Positions 55,781 to 64,000 of a stretch of DNA of 64,000 bases are shown here, piece by piece (within the stretch, counting starts at the first letter, position 1; each line of letters opens with the position of its first letter). Below the pieces are notes generated by a model, which worked only from the letters and a program-made list of their open reading frames with translations, did not search any database and was not told the DNA's origin. The DNA is taken from assembly GCF_015265435.1 (NCBI RefSeq), contig NZ_JABJWH010000040.1, forward strand, positions 62,001-126,000. Direction: 5' to 3'. The DNA comes from Alloalcanivorax profundimaris. GTDB taxonomy: Bacteria > Pseudomonadota > Gammaproteobacteria > Pseudomonadales > Alcanivoracaceae. The position numbers were made by a program, and so were the translations under genes.

Positions 55781-56410
55781 TCAATAAGTGTCCGTCCCCG
55801 TTCCCGCCCCGCCGGGCATTAAGCCGCAGGCGCCCATCAGGTCCCGCCAGCGCCCGGTATGGGCCTTCAGCGCCCGGTTGAGCCGGGCCACCTGGCCGCC
55901 GTCGCCGAAGTAGCGATCCAGCCAGGCGTCCAGTGCCGGCGTGCCGCCGGTGACCCCGTGCAGGGCGTCCAGGGCCTGGCCCAGGGCCCGGTGGCGGCGG
56001 TCCAGCTCCGCCAGAAAGGCCTGCACCCGCTCCCCGTAGTAGCCGTCCAGCAGATTTCGTAGCCGGTGGGCGCGCTGGCTGGCCCGCCCCCGGGGGCACA
56101 GGCGGTCGCCCTCCAGGCCGCGCAGCACGGCGGTGGCCCGTTCCAGTTCCACCCGGGCGCGGGCGGTCTGGCGCAGGATGTCGCCGCCGGCGGAGGAATG
56201 GGCCAGGGCGGCAAGGTGGGTTTCCAGGTCCGGCAGGGCCGCCGCCGGCGGCGCCTCCTGGCGGGCCAGCCGCGACAGCCGGTCCAGGTAGCCGTCCCAG
56301 AGCGCGTCCGCCGGGTCGCCGGGCCACAGCAGCGCGGCCAGGCCGATCAGGGCGGCCAGGGGCGGGGCCAGCAAAAAAGCCTTACGGGAAGTCATTTTTA
56401 ACAAAGGCAT
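55781..56410 (-). CDS. Exported protein of unknown function, DUF3080-like
   Basis: The 209-residue product has an N-terminal hydrophobic segment (about 12-28), then WDGYLDRLSRLARQE, a helical Ala/Leu/Arg-rich body and a Gly-rich end. DUF3080 proteins start in a similar way, but they are longer, so the match is uncertain and the gene may be a shortened member. A second ATG (56395) is an alternative start. It is divergent from the alpha-2-macroglobulin gene. Confidence 0.55.
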   Translation of the reverse strand: MPLLKMTSRKAFLLAPPLAALIGLAALLWPGDPADALWDGYLDRLSRLARQEAPPAAALPDLETHLAALAHSSAGGDILRQTARARVELERATAVLRGLEGDRLCPRGRASQRAHRLRNLLDGYYGERVQAFLAELDRRHRALGQALDALHGVTGGTPALDAWLDRYFGDGGQVARLNRALKAHTGRWRDLMGACGLMPGGAGTGTDTY

Positions 56411-56462
56411 CGCCGAATCGGGGTCGGCAACTGTGCTAGTTTTGCCGATCAGGCTTCAAGTC

Positions 56463-56494
56463 TTTCCAAATAACCACTGTTTCCAAATAACCAC
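56463..56494. repeat. Tandem 17-base direct repeat upstream of the alpha-2-macroglobulin gene
   Basis: TTTCCAAATAACCAC occurs at 56463-56477 and again at 56480-56494, a 17-base period, ending 16 bases before the ATG. It is AT-rich in a GC-rich context. It could be a replication slip or a regulator pair on one face of the helix. Confidence 0.6.
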
Positions 56495-56510
56495 GAAGGC
56501 GGTCAAAGGA

Positions 56511-59500
56511 ATGCGATTACATCATTGTGGCGTGCTGTTTCTGGCTCTGTCCCTGCTGGCCTGCGACCCGGCCCCGGAAAAACCGGAGCAGCAGGCCGCC
56601 GAACCCGATTCCGGGAGCGCGGCGGGGGAGACTGGTGGCACGCCGCGGGCGCCGGCCCCGGATCCGCGCTGGCGCGACCACCTGGACAGCTGGCCCCACG
56701 GCGCGGTGAGCGCGCGGGCGCCGCTGGTGGTGCGGTTCACCCATCCGGTGGTGGATGACAGCCGTCTGGACAAGCCCGCCGAAGGCGTCGCCCGGCTGGC
56801 CCCGGAGCAACCCTTCGAGGCGGTGTTCACCGCCCGCGACCGCCTGGAAATCCGGCCGAAGCAGGCGCAGCCCGCCGGTGAGACCCTGACCCTGACCCTG
56901 TTCCCCCAGGCGCTTTCCGGGGTCGACGACGGCCTGCCGCCGCTGCGCGCCGACGTCACCGTGATGACCCAGCGGCTCAGCCTGCGCGTGGACGCCCTGG
57001 CCCCGGAACCCGGCGACGATGGCGCCATGCAACTGAGCGGCGCCCTGCGCACCCGGGACCGGGCCGACCCGGCGGACGCCCAGGCGGTGCTCGGCGCCGC
57101 CCAGGGCGACCGCGACCTGGAGATCGCCTGGCAGCACGACGCCGCCAGCCTCAGCCATGAATTCGTGATCACCGGCATCCGCCGCGCCGACGACGCGGCG
57201 CCGGTGACCCTGACCTGGGACGGCGCGCCCCTGGACGTGGACGAGCGCGGCGAACGCCGCTATCCGGTGCCCGCCCCCGGCGAGTTCCGGGTCACCACGG
57301 CGCGCACCCTGAGCTACCCGGAGCCGCAGATCCTGGTGCAGTTCTCCGAGCCCCTGATGGGCACCCAGAACACCGCCGGCCTGGTCACCCTCAACGGCGA
57401 GGACGCCCGGGTGCGCATCGACGGCAGCCGCCTGCGCGTCTACCCGGCGGACCGGGACGATCTGGGCGACGGCCGCTTTCAGCTGCGCATCGACCCGGGT
57501 CTGCGCAGCGCCGCCCGCGCCCGCCTGGAGACCCCCTTCGAGCAGGACCTGACGCTCACCGTGGCCAAGCCCGGCGTGCGCTTCGTCGGCGAGGGCGCCA
57601 TCCTGCCCAACGGCGAGACCCTGAGCGTGCCGTTCGAGGCGGTGGCCGCCAAAGCGGTGAAGGTGCAGGCCTTCGAGGTGTTCGAGGACAACATCGCCGG
57701 CTACCTGCAGGGCAATGAACTGGACACCGCCTACCAGGACAATCGCAGCGGCCGCTACCTGTGGCAGAAAACCCTGTCCCTGCCGCCGGCCACCGGCGGC
57801 GACTGGCAACGCTACCGGCTCGATCTCTCCGAGCTGATGGCCGGCCACCCCAACGGCTTGATCATGCTCACCCTCAAGCTGGACGGCGACACCATCGACT
57901 ACCAGTGCGACGGTGAGGGCCCGCAACGGCGCGCGGAACTGCCGGACAGCTACGACGGCCCCGGCCAGGACGACGACGACAGCCGGCTGCGGCGCTATTA
58001 CCGCGATGCCGGTTACCTGAGCTGGAGCGAACGGGACAACCCCTGCTCCGACGCCTACTACCGCTACAACGACCGGGCCGAATCCAGCCGCGCCTTCCTG
58101 GCTTCCAACCTGGGCCTGATCGCCAAGCAGGGCGAGAGCGACCGGCTCACCGTGATCGCCACCCACCTGGACGACAACACTCCGGCCACCAAGGTGCGGG
58201 TCACCGTGCACAACTACCAGCACCAGGTGCTGGCCAGTGGCACCACCAACAACAACGGCGAGGTGACCCTGGCCCTGGACGGCAGCCCCTTCTATCTGGT
58301 GGCCCGGGAGAACGACGACCGGGGCTACCTGAAGCTGGCCCGCAACCGGGCGCTGCCCACCAACCAGTTCAACACCGGCGGCGAGAAGGTGCGCGACGGC
58401 CTCAAGGGCTTCTTCTACGGCGAGCGGGACGTGTGGCGACCCGGCGACGACATCCACCTGACCTTCGTGCTGGCGGACCCGCAAAACCGCATTCCCGATG
58501 ACCACCCGGTGACCCTGGACTGGTTCGACCCGCGCGGCGACAAGGTGGCCAGCTACAGCAACGCCGAGCCGGTGGGCCAGTTCCATGCCTTCACCCTGAG
58601 TACCGCCGAGGACGCGCCCACCGGCAACTGGCGGGCGGTGGCCCGGGTCGGCGAGCGCTACTTCGACACGCCCCTGCGGGTGGAAGCGATCAAACCCAAC
58701 CGCCTGAAGATCGAGCTGGATGCCCCGGACCCGCTGAAGGTGGGCGGCGACAACCCGGTTTCCCTGCATGGCCAGTGGCTCAACGGCGCCCGCGCCGGCG
58801 CGCTCAAGGCCGACGTCAAGGCGCGCCTGGTCAACGCCGGCGACCCCTTCGAGGGCTACGACGGCTTCACCTTCTCCGACCCTACCCGCAACCTGGGGGC
58901 GGAACCCTTCACCGCCTTCGAGGGCAACCTGGACGCCGGCGGCGACGCCCGTTTCCCGCTGCAACTGCCGGACATCACGCCGCCGGGCATGGCGGCGGCC
59001 CTGCTCACCACCCGGGTGTTCGAGCAAAGCGGCGATTACAGCACCCAGATCAAACGCCTGGCGGTGTCCCCCTATGCCCACTGGGTGGGCCTGCGGGTGC
59101 CCGAGGGCAGCGGCTGGGGCGATTCCCTGGGCCGCGACCGGGACCATGAAATCGGCCTGCTGGCCCTGGACCGGGACGGCAAGCCGGAGGCCGGCCGCGC
59201 GCTGACCCTCGCTGTTTACCGCATCGACTGGCGCTGGTGGTGGGACCGGGGCGGCGAGGACCTGACCCACTTCATCAGCGATCCGCACACGGAAAAACTG
59301 CGCGAGGAAACCCTTACCAGTGACGACCAGGGCCGTGCCCAATGGACCCTGGCCGGCGCCGATTACGACTGGGGCCGCTATCTGCTGCGGGTGTGCCAGA
59401 AGGACGGCCGCCACTGCGCCGCGCGCACCGTCTACCTGGGCTGGAGCGGCGAGCGCAATGCCCAGGGCGACGCCGCCACCCGCCTGGCCCTGTCCAGCGA

Positions 59501-62117
59501 CAAGGACCAGTACCAGGTTGGTGAAACCGCCCGCGTGCGGGTGCCCGCCAGCGGCCAGGGCCGCCTGCTGGTGAGCCTGGAAACCGGCGACCGGGTGCTC
59601 GATCACTACTGGGTGGACGACACCGGCGCCGAGGGCGAGAGCCTGACCCTGGAAATTCCGGTCACCGCCGACATGGCCCCCAATGTGTACGTGCACGTGG
59701 CCCTGTTGCAGCCCCATGGCGGCCGCGACAACGACCGGCCCATCCGCCTCTACGGCATCGCGCCGCTGATGGTGGAAGACCCGGCCACCCGGCTGGCCCC
59801 GGAGATCCGCGCGCCGGACGAGGTGAAGCCGGACAGCACCCTGAAAGTGGCGGTGTCCGAAGGCAAGGGTCGCCCCATGACCTACACCCTGGCGGTGGTG
59901 GACGAAGGCCTGCTGGGCATCACCGACTTCGCCACGCCCCGTCCCCACGACGCTTTCTACCAGCGCGAGGCCCTGGGCGTGCTCACCTGGGACCTGTTCG
60001 ATCAGGTGGTGGGCGCCTACGGCGGCGAGCTCGACCAGCTGCTGGCCCTGGGCGGCTCCGATGCCCTCAAGGACGGCGACGAACAGCGCCGCCGGCGTTT
60101 CCCGCCGGTGGTGCGCTTCGCCGGGCCGTTCCAGCTCAAGAAAGGGGAGACCCGGGAGCACGACATCGACCTGCCGCCCTACATGGGCCAGGTGCGGGTG
60201 ATGGTGGTGGCCGGCAACCAGCGCGCCTACGGCCACGCCGACCGGGACGTCACCGTGACCCAGCCGCTGACCCTGCTGTCCACGCTGCCCCGGGTGCTCG
60301 GCCCCGGCGAGACCCTGGATCTGCCGGTGACCGTGTTCGCCGCCGAGGAGGGCCTGGGCGAGGTGACCGTGAGCGCCGAGGCCGGCGCCCCGCTGACCCT
60401 GACCCGGGACAGCGCCACCCTGAATTTCCCGCAAAGCGGTGACCAGGTGGCGGCGCTGTCCCTGAAAGCCGGCGACGCCACCGGCATCGCCGACGTGACG
60501 GTGCGCGCCCGGGCCGGCGACCAACGGGCGGAGGAAACCGTGCACCTGCCGGTGCGCAGCGCCAACCCGCCCACGGTGCGCGACAGCGGCAAGTTGCTGG
60601 AAGCCGGGGCCACCTGGTCGCTGACCCATGTTCCCCACGGCCTGCCGGGCACCAACGAAAGCCGGCTCACGGTGAGCAGCCTGCCGGCCATGGGTCTGGA
60701 GCGGCGCCTGGAGTACCTGATCGATTACCCCCACGGCTGCATCGAGCAGACCGTGTCCGCGGTGCTGCCGCAGCTCTACCTGTCCCGGCTCACCACCCTG
60801 AGCGAGGAACAGAAAACCGCGGTGCAGGACAACGTGGACGCGGCCATCCAGCGGCTGCGCCGCTTCCAGCAGGGCGGCGGCTTCAGCTACTGGCCCGGCG
60901 ACGGCGCCGTGAACGACTGGGGCACCTCCTACGCTGGCCACTTCCTGTTGGAAGCCCGCCGCCAGGGCTACGCGGTGCCCGCCGACCTGCTCGATCCCTG
61001 GCTCGCCTACCAGAGCCGGGTAGGGCAGAACCCGGGCCGCTACCCCTGGCAATGGGCGGCCCAGGCCTACCGCCTGTACACCCTGGCCCTGGCCGGCGAG
61101 CCGGAGGTGGGTGCCATGAACCGCCTGCGCGAAGCCTACCAGGCCCGCGCCGCCGAGAATGGCGGCGACCAGCCCGGTTACCGCGCCGGCCGCTGGCTGC
61201 TGGCGGCGGCCTACCAGCAAATGGGCCTCACCGAGGTGGCCGGCGAACTGCTCGCCGCCGCCCGGGACAACGACGCCGACTACGACCGGCCCGGGCCCAC
61301 CTACGGCTCGCGGCTGCGTGACCGGGCCATCGAGCTGATGGTGCTGGACGCCCGGGGCGACGGAGACGGCGCCTGGGAACAGGCCCGCGTGATCGCCAAC
61401 CAGCTGGCGTCGGAAAACTGGTACTCCACCCAAAGCACCGCCTGGGCGCTGATGGCCATGGCCCGCTTCGCTGGCAGCGATGGCGCCAAGGGGTACGACT
61501 TCGCCTGGCGCCAGGACGACGGCGACTGGCAGGCGATCACCAGCCAGGCGCCGGTGTTCCGCCAGACCCTGGATCTGGATGGCGACGGCGCCGAACTGGC
61601 GGTGCGCAACGACAGCGAGCGGCGCCTGTTCGTCTCGGTGAGCACCCGGGGCACCCCGGCGCCCGGCCAGGAGCGGGCGGAAAGCCGCGGCCTCAATCTG
61701 AACGCCCGCTTCCGCACCCTGGACGGCCGCGAGCTGAACCCGGCGTCCCTGGCCCAGGGCACGGATTTCCGCGCCAGCGTCACCATCACCAACCGCAGCG
61801 GCCGCGACCTGGACAATCTGGCGCTCACCCAGGTGATCCCCTCCGGCTGGCAGATCACCGACAGCCGCCTGGCCGGCGACGACCAGGCCGCGCCCCTGGA
61901 CTACCGGGACCAGCGCGACGACCGGGTGCTCAGCTACTTCTCCCTGCCCGCCGGCAAAAGCCGCACCTACCACCTGGGGCTGAATGCCACCTTCGCCGGC
62001 CGTTTCTACCTGCCCGGCTGGCAGGTGGAGGCCATGTACCGGGGCGACGTTCGCGCCCGGGACCAGGGCCGCTGGGTGGAGGTGACCGACCCGGCGCGGC
62101 GGCGCGACGGCGATTGA
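56511..62117 (+). CDS. Bacterial alpha-2-macroglobulin lipoprotein (YfhM-type)
   Basis: The 1868-residue protein has a lipobox ending at Cys18 (LSLLAC), which decides the start at 56511; a longer frame to 56433 would bury it. Several MG beta domains precede a bait-region area, then the thioester motif GCIEQ with Cys1410 and the Gln three residues on, followed by an alpha-toroid domain (to about 1680) and a C-terminal receptor-like domain. Such proteins trap proteases by covalent capture in the periplasm. Asp at D19 after the lipid Cys would favour staying in the inner membrane by the E. coli rule. It pairs with pbpC 11 bases downstream, as in E. coli yfhM-pbpC. Confidence 0.94.
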   Translation: MRLHHCGVLFLALSLLACDPAPEKPEQQAAEPDSGSAAGETGGTPRAPAPDPRWRDHLDSWPHGAVSARAPLVVRFTHPVVDDSRLDKPAEGVARLAPEQPFEAVFTARDRLEIRPKQAQPAGETLTLTLFPQALSGVDDGLPPLRADVTVMTQRLSLRVDALAPEPGDDGAMQLSGALRTRDRADPADAQAVLGAAQGDRDLEIAWQHDAASLSHEFVITGIRRADDAAPVTLTWDGAPLDVDERGERRYPVPAPGEFRVTTARTLSYPEPQILVQFSEPLMGTQNTAGLVTLNGEDARVRIDGSRLRVYPADRDDLGDGRFQLRIDPGLRSAARARLETPFEQDLTLTVAKPGVRFVGEGAILPNGETLSVPFEAVAAKAVKVQAFEVFEDNIAGYLQGNELDTAYQDNRSGRYLWQKTLSLPPATGGDWQRYRLDLSELMAGHPNGLIMLTLKLDGDTIDYQCDGEGPQRRAELPDSYDGPGQDDDDSRLRRYYRDAGYLSWSERDNPCSDAYYRYNDRAESSRAFLASNLGLIAKQGESDRLTVIATHLDDNTPATKVRVTVHNYQHQVLASGTTNNNGEVTLALDGSPFYLVARENDDRGYLKLARNRALPTNQFNTGGEKVRDGLKGFFYGERDVWRPGDDIHLTFVLADPQNRIPDDHPVTLDWFDPRGDKVASYSNAEPVGQFHAFTLSTAEDAPTGNWRAVARVGERYFDTPLRVEAIKPNRLKIELDAPDPLKVGGDNPVSLHGQWLNGARAGALKADVKARLVNAGDPFEGYDGFTFSDPTRNLGAEPFTAFEGNLDAGGDARFPLQLPDITPPGMAAALLTTRVFEQSGDYSTQIKRLAVSPYAHWVGLRVPEGSGWGDSLGRDRDHEIGLLALDRDGKPEAGRALTLAVYRIDWRWWWDRGGEDLTHFISDPHTEKLREETLTSDDQGRAQWTLAGADYDWGRYLLRVCQKDGRHCAARTVYLGWSGERNAQGDAATRLALSSDKDQYQVGETARVRVPASGQGRLLVSLETGDRVLDHYWVDDTGAEGESLTLEIPVTADMAPNVYVHVALLQPHGGRDNDRPIRLYGIAPLMVEDPATRLAPEIRAPDEVKPDSTLKVAVSEGKGRPMTYTLAVVDEGLLGITDFATPRPHDAFYQREALGVLTWDLFDQVVGAYGGELDQLLALGGSDALKDGDEQRRRRFPPVVRFAGPFQLKKGETREHDIDLPPYMGQVRVMVVAGNQRAYGHADRDVTVTQPLTLLSTLPRVLGPGETLDLPVTVFAAEEGLGEVTVSAEAGAPLTLTRDSATLNFPQSGDQVAALSLKAGDATGIADVTVRARAGDQRAEETVHLPVRSANPPTVRDSGKLLEAGATWSLTHVPHGLPGTNESRLTVSSLPAMGLERRLEYLIDYPHGCIEQTVSAVLPQLYLSRLTTLSEEQKTAVQDNVDAAIQRLRRFQQGGGFSYWPGDGAVNDWGTSYAGHFLLEARRQGYAVPADLLDPWLAYQSRVGQNPGRYPWQWAAQAYRLYTLALAGEPEVGAMNRLREAYQARAAENGGDQPGYRAGRWLLAAAYQQMGLTEVAGELLAAARDNDADYDRPGPTYGSRLRDRAIELMVLDARGDGDGAWEQARVIANQLASENWYSTQSTAWALMAMARFAGSDGAKGYDFAWRQDDGDWQAITSQAPVFRQTLDLDGDGAELAVRNDSERRLFVSVSTRGTPAPGQERAESRGLNLNARFRTLDGRELNPASLAQGTDFRASVTITNRSGRDLDNLALTQVIPSGWQITDSRLAGDDQAAPLDYRDQRDDRVLSYFSLPAGKSRTYHLGLNATFAGRFYLPGWQVEAMYRGDVRARDQGRWVEVTDPARRRDGD

Positions 62118-62127
62118 GGGAACGGCC

Positions 62128-64000
62128 GTGAGCCGCCGGTGGCGCCGGGTCGCGGTGCCGCTGGCGCTGCTGCTGGCGGCGCTGGCCTGGTTGCAGTGGG
62201 CGCCGTTGCCCGCGTCCCTGCAGCGGGTGGATTACGCCACCCTGATGCTGGACCGGCACGGCCGCCCGCTGGCGGCGCGCATCGCCGGCGACCAGCAGTG
62301 GCGGTTCGCGCCGGTGACCACGGTGCCGGACAAGTACCGCCGCGCGTTGCTCGCCTTCGAGGACCGCCGTTTCCCCTGGCACCCGGGCGTGGACCCGGTG
62401 GCCATTGCCCGGGCGGCGCTGGCCAACGCCCGCGCCGGCCGGGTGGTCAGCGGCGGCTCCACCCTGACCATGCAACTGGCCCGGCTGCTGCGTGAAGATC
62501 CGCCGCGCACCCTGGACGAAAAGGCCCGGGAAGCGCTGCTGGCGCTGCGCCTGGAATGGCACCTGAGCAAGGACGAGATCCTCGCCGAGTACGCCAGCCG
62601 CGCCCCCTTCGGTGGCAACACCGTGGGCCTGCGCGCCGCCGCCTGGCGTTACTTCCGGCGCCCGCCGGAGGCGCTCAGCTGGGCCGAGGCGGCGCTGCTG
62701 GCGGTGCTGCCCAACAGCCCGGCGCTGATCCACCCGGGCCGCGACCGGGACCGGCTGCGGGCCAAGCGTGACCGGCTGCTGGCCCGTCTCCATGAGCAGG
62801 GCGAGCTGGACGCCGACGACCTGGCCCTGGCCAGGCTGGAACCGCTGCCCCGGGTCCACGAGCTGCCGTCCCTGGCGCCGCGCCTGCTGGATACCCTCAG
62901 CGCCGACGGCGGCGGCCCGCTGCTGCGCACCACCCTGGACGCGGACCTGCAGCGCCGGGTGCGCGAGCTGGCCGGCCGCCACGGCCGCCGCCTGGGCCGC
63001 CAGGGGGTGCACAACCTGGCGGTGGTGGTGATCGACCACCGCGACCTGGAAACCCGCGCCTACCTGGGCAATGTGCAGCACGGCGACGGCGACACCTACG
63101 GCGCCGCCGTGGACATCGCCAGCCGCCCGCGCTCCACCGGCAGCGTGCTCAAGCCGCTGCTCTATGGCCTGATGCTGGACGCCGGCCTGATCCTGCCGGA
63201 CACCCTGATCCCGGATTTGCCCACCAACTACGGCGGCTACAGCCCGGAAAACTTCGATCGGGAATACCGGGGCGCGGTGCCCGCCCACGAGGCCCTGGCC
63301 CGCTCCCTGAACGTGCCGGCGGTGCGCCTGCTGCGTCGCTATGGTGTGGGCCGCTTCCACGACCAGCTCCGCGCGCTGGGCATGACCACCCTGTTCCGGC
63401 CCGCCGACGACTACGGCCTGACACTGGTGCTGGGCGGCGCCGAGGGCACCCTGGAGGAGCTCACCGGCATCTACGCCCGGCTGATCGCCACCGCCCGGGA
63501 CGGCCAGGCCGCCCCGGTGACTCGCCTGGCCGGCATCACCCCGGTGGCGGAGCCGTTCGCGATCAGCCCCGGCGCCGCCTGGCTGACCCTGGACGCCCTG
63601 CGCGACGTGGCCCGGCCCGGCACCGCCCGGCAATGGCGGCTGTACCGCTCCAGCCAGCCGATCGCCTGGAAAACCGGCACTAGCTACGGCCTGCGCGACG
63701 CCTGGGCGATCGGCAGCAACGGCCGCTATACGGTGGGCGTGTGGGCCGGCAACGGCAACGGCGAGCCGGCGCCCCACCTGGGCGGCGCCGACACCGCCGC
63801 GCCCTTGATGCTGGATGTGTTCAGCCTGCTCGGCCCGGCGCCGTTCCCGGAACCGCCGCTCAACGATCTCAAACAGGTGCGGGTGTGCGCCGACGACGGC
63901 TACCTGGCCGGCGGGCGCTGCACGGCGAACACCGTGCTGGCGCCCCTGCACGGCCACTTCCAGACGGTGACGCCGCACCACCGGCGGGTGCATCTGGACG
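62128..64000 (+). CDS. pbpC: Penicillin-binding protein 1C (3' end outside window)
   Basis: Open from a GTG at 62128 (after GAGGGAACGG) to the right edge, 624 residues without a stop. It has a membrane helix (about 8-22), a GT51 transglycosylase domain with catalytic Glu78 in FEDRRFPWHPG and GGSTLTMQLARLL, and a transpeptidase domain with Ser339-x-x-Lys342 (GSVLKP), SLN in RSLNVPAV and KTG at 515-517. PbpC builds or repairs peptidoglycan and works with the alpha-2-macroglobulin made by the gene 11 bases upstream. The C-terminal PbpC domain is cut by the window. Confidence 0.95.
   Translation, partial: MSRRWRRVAVPLALLLAALAWLQWAPLPASLQRVDYATLMLDRHGRPLAARIAGDQQWRFAPVTTVPDKYRRALLAFEDRRFPWHPGVDPVAIARAALANARAGRVVSGGSTLTMQLARLLREDPPRTLDEKAREALLALRLEWHLSKDEILAEYASRAPFGGNTVGLRAAAWRYFRRPPEALSWAEAALLAVLPNSPALIHPGRDRDRLRAKRDRLLARLHEQGELDADDLALARLEPLPRVHELPSLAPRLLDTLSADGGGPLLRTTLDADLQRRVRELAGRHGRRLGRQGVHNLAVVVIDHRDLETRAYLGNVQHGDGDTYGAAVDIASRPRSTGSVLKPLLYGLMLDAGLILPDTLIPDLPTNYGGYSPENFDREYRGAVPAHEALARSLNVPAVRLLRRYGVGRFHDQLRALGMTTLFRPADDYGLTLVLGGAEGTLEELTGIYARLIATARDGQAAPVTRLAGITPVAEPFAISPGAAWLTLDALRDVARPGTARQWRLYRSSQPIAWKTGTSYGLRDAWAIGSNGRYTVGVWAGNGNGEPAPHLGGADTAAPLMLDVFSLLGPAPFPEPPLNDLKQVRVCADDGYLAGGRCTANTVLAPLHGHFQTVTPHHRRVHLD

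Noticed and set aside
56517-61973. Very long open frame (about 1800 codons) on the strand opposite the alpha-2-macroglobulin gene.
   Set aside because: It lacks any family likeness, has a His/Gly/Gln/Val-rich composition typical of antisense frames in GC-rich genes, and the sense gene has a clear lipobox and GCIEQ thioester.

Overview
The window is a high-GC, gammaproteobacterial chromosome segment with densely packed genes. The conserved blocks ffh / rpsP-rimM-trmD-rplS and xerD-dsbC-(alaC)-hom-thrC, a divergent ypjD, the lipid and CoA metabolism genes, and a GMC alcohol dehydrogenase fit a marine hydrocarbon- or lipid-using gammaproteobacterium such as the Alcanivorax group. The genus is an inference from gene content, not a search result. 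No rRNA, tRNA, CRISPR array, transposase or integrase other than XerD was seen.

Layout. 1-4.0 kb: a diheme cytochrome c (cut by the left edge), an acyl-CoA synthetase / crotonase-fold pair and a divergent PaaX-type regulator. 4.2-14.75 kb: an accessory locus made of a 2076-residue exported multidomain protein, a 1054-residue transglutaminase-like protein whose C-terminal half switches abruptly to AT-rich DNA, a small overlapping membrane gene, a degraded second copy of part of the C-terminal module, and a second small membrane gene. 14.9-31.8 kb: a thioesterase/TetR unit, DoxX, TM2, purT, tadA, mltF, purL and a run of small housekeeping genes (NIF3-like, two NUDIX, gamma carbonic anhydrase, DUF1289, rssA, a CorC/CNNM protein, a LuxR regulator, ypjD). 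32-35.7 kb: signal recognition particle and ribosome/tRNA maturation genes ending in a strong terminator. 35.7-41.7 kb: a GlsB-type membrane protein, xerD, dsbC and the threonine pathway. 41.8-44.8 kb: an outer-membrane barrel and a BCCT carrier. 44.9-56.4 kb: a serine hydrolase, Mpo1-like and truncated haemoglobin genes, a DegP-type protease, two methyltransferases, a CoA transferase, a membrane-anchored beta-helix protein, a GMC dehydrogenase, an HNH nuclease and an unknown protein. 56.5-64 kb: a bacterial alpha-2-macroglobulin lipoprotein and its partner PbpC (cut by the right edge).

The most unusual part is 4.2-14.75 kb. It has the signature of a polymorphic effector locus: a conserved GC-rich exported scaffold, an exchanged AT-rich C-terminal tip that ends in hydrophobic Gly/Ala-rich segments, a membrane gene overlapping the tip stop codon, and behind it a broken older tip followed by another small membrane gene. 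No RHS repeats or known toxin domain were recognised, so the toxin/immunity reading is inference from organisation. A second theme is a family of short palindromic repeats (six loci), with paired base changes that keep the stem intact.
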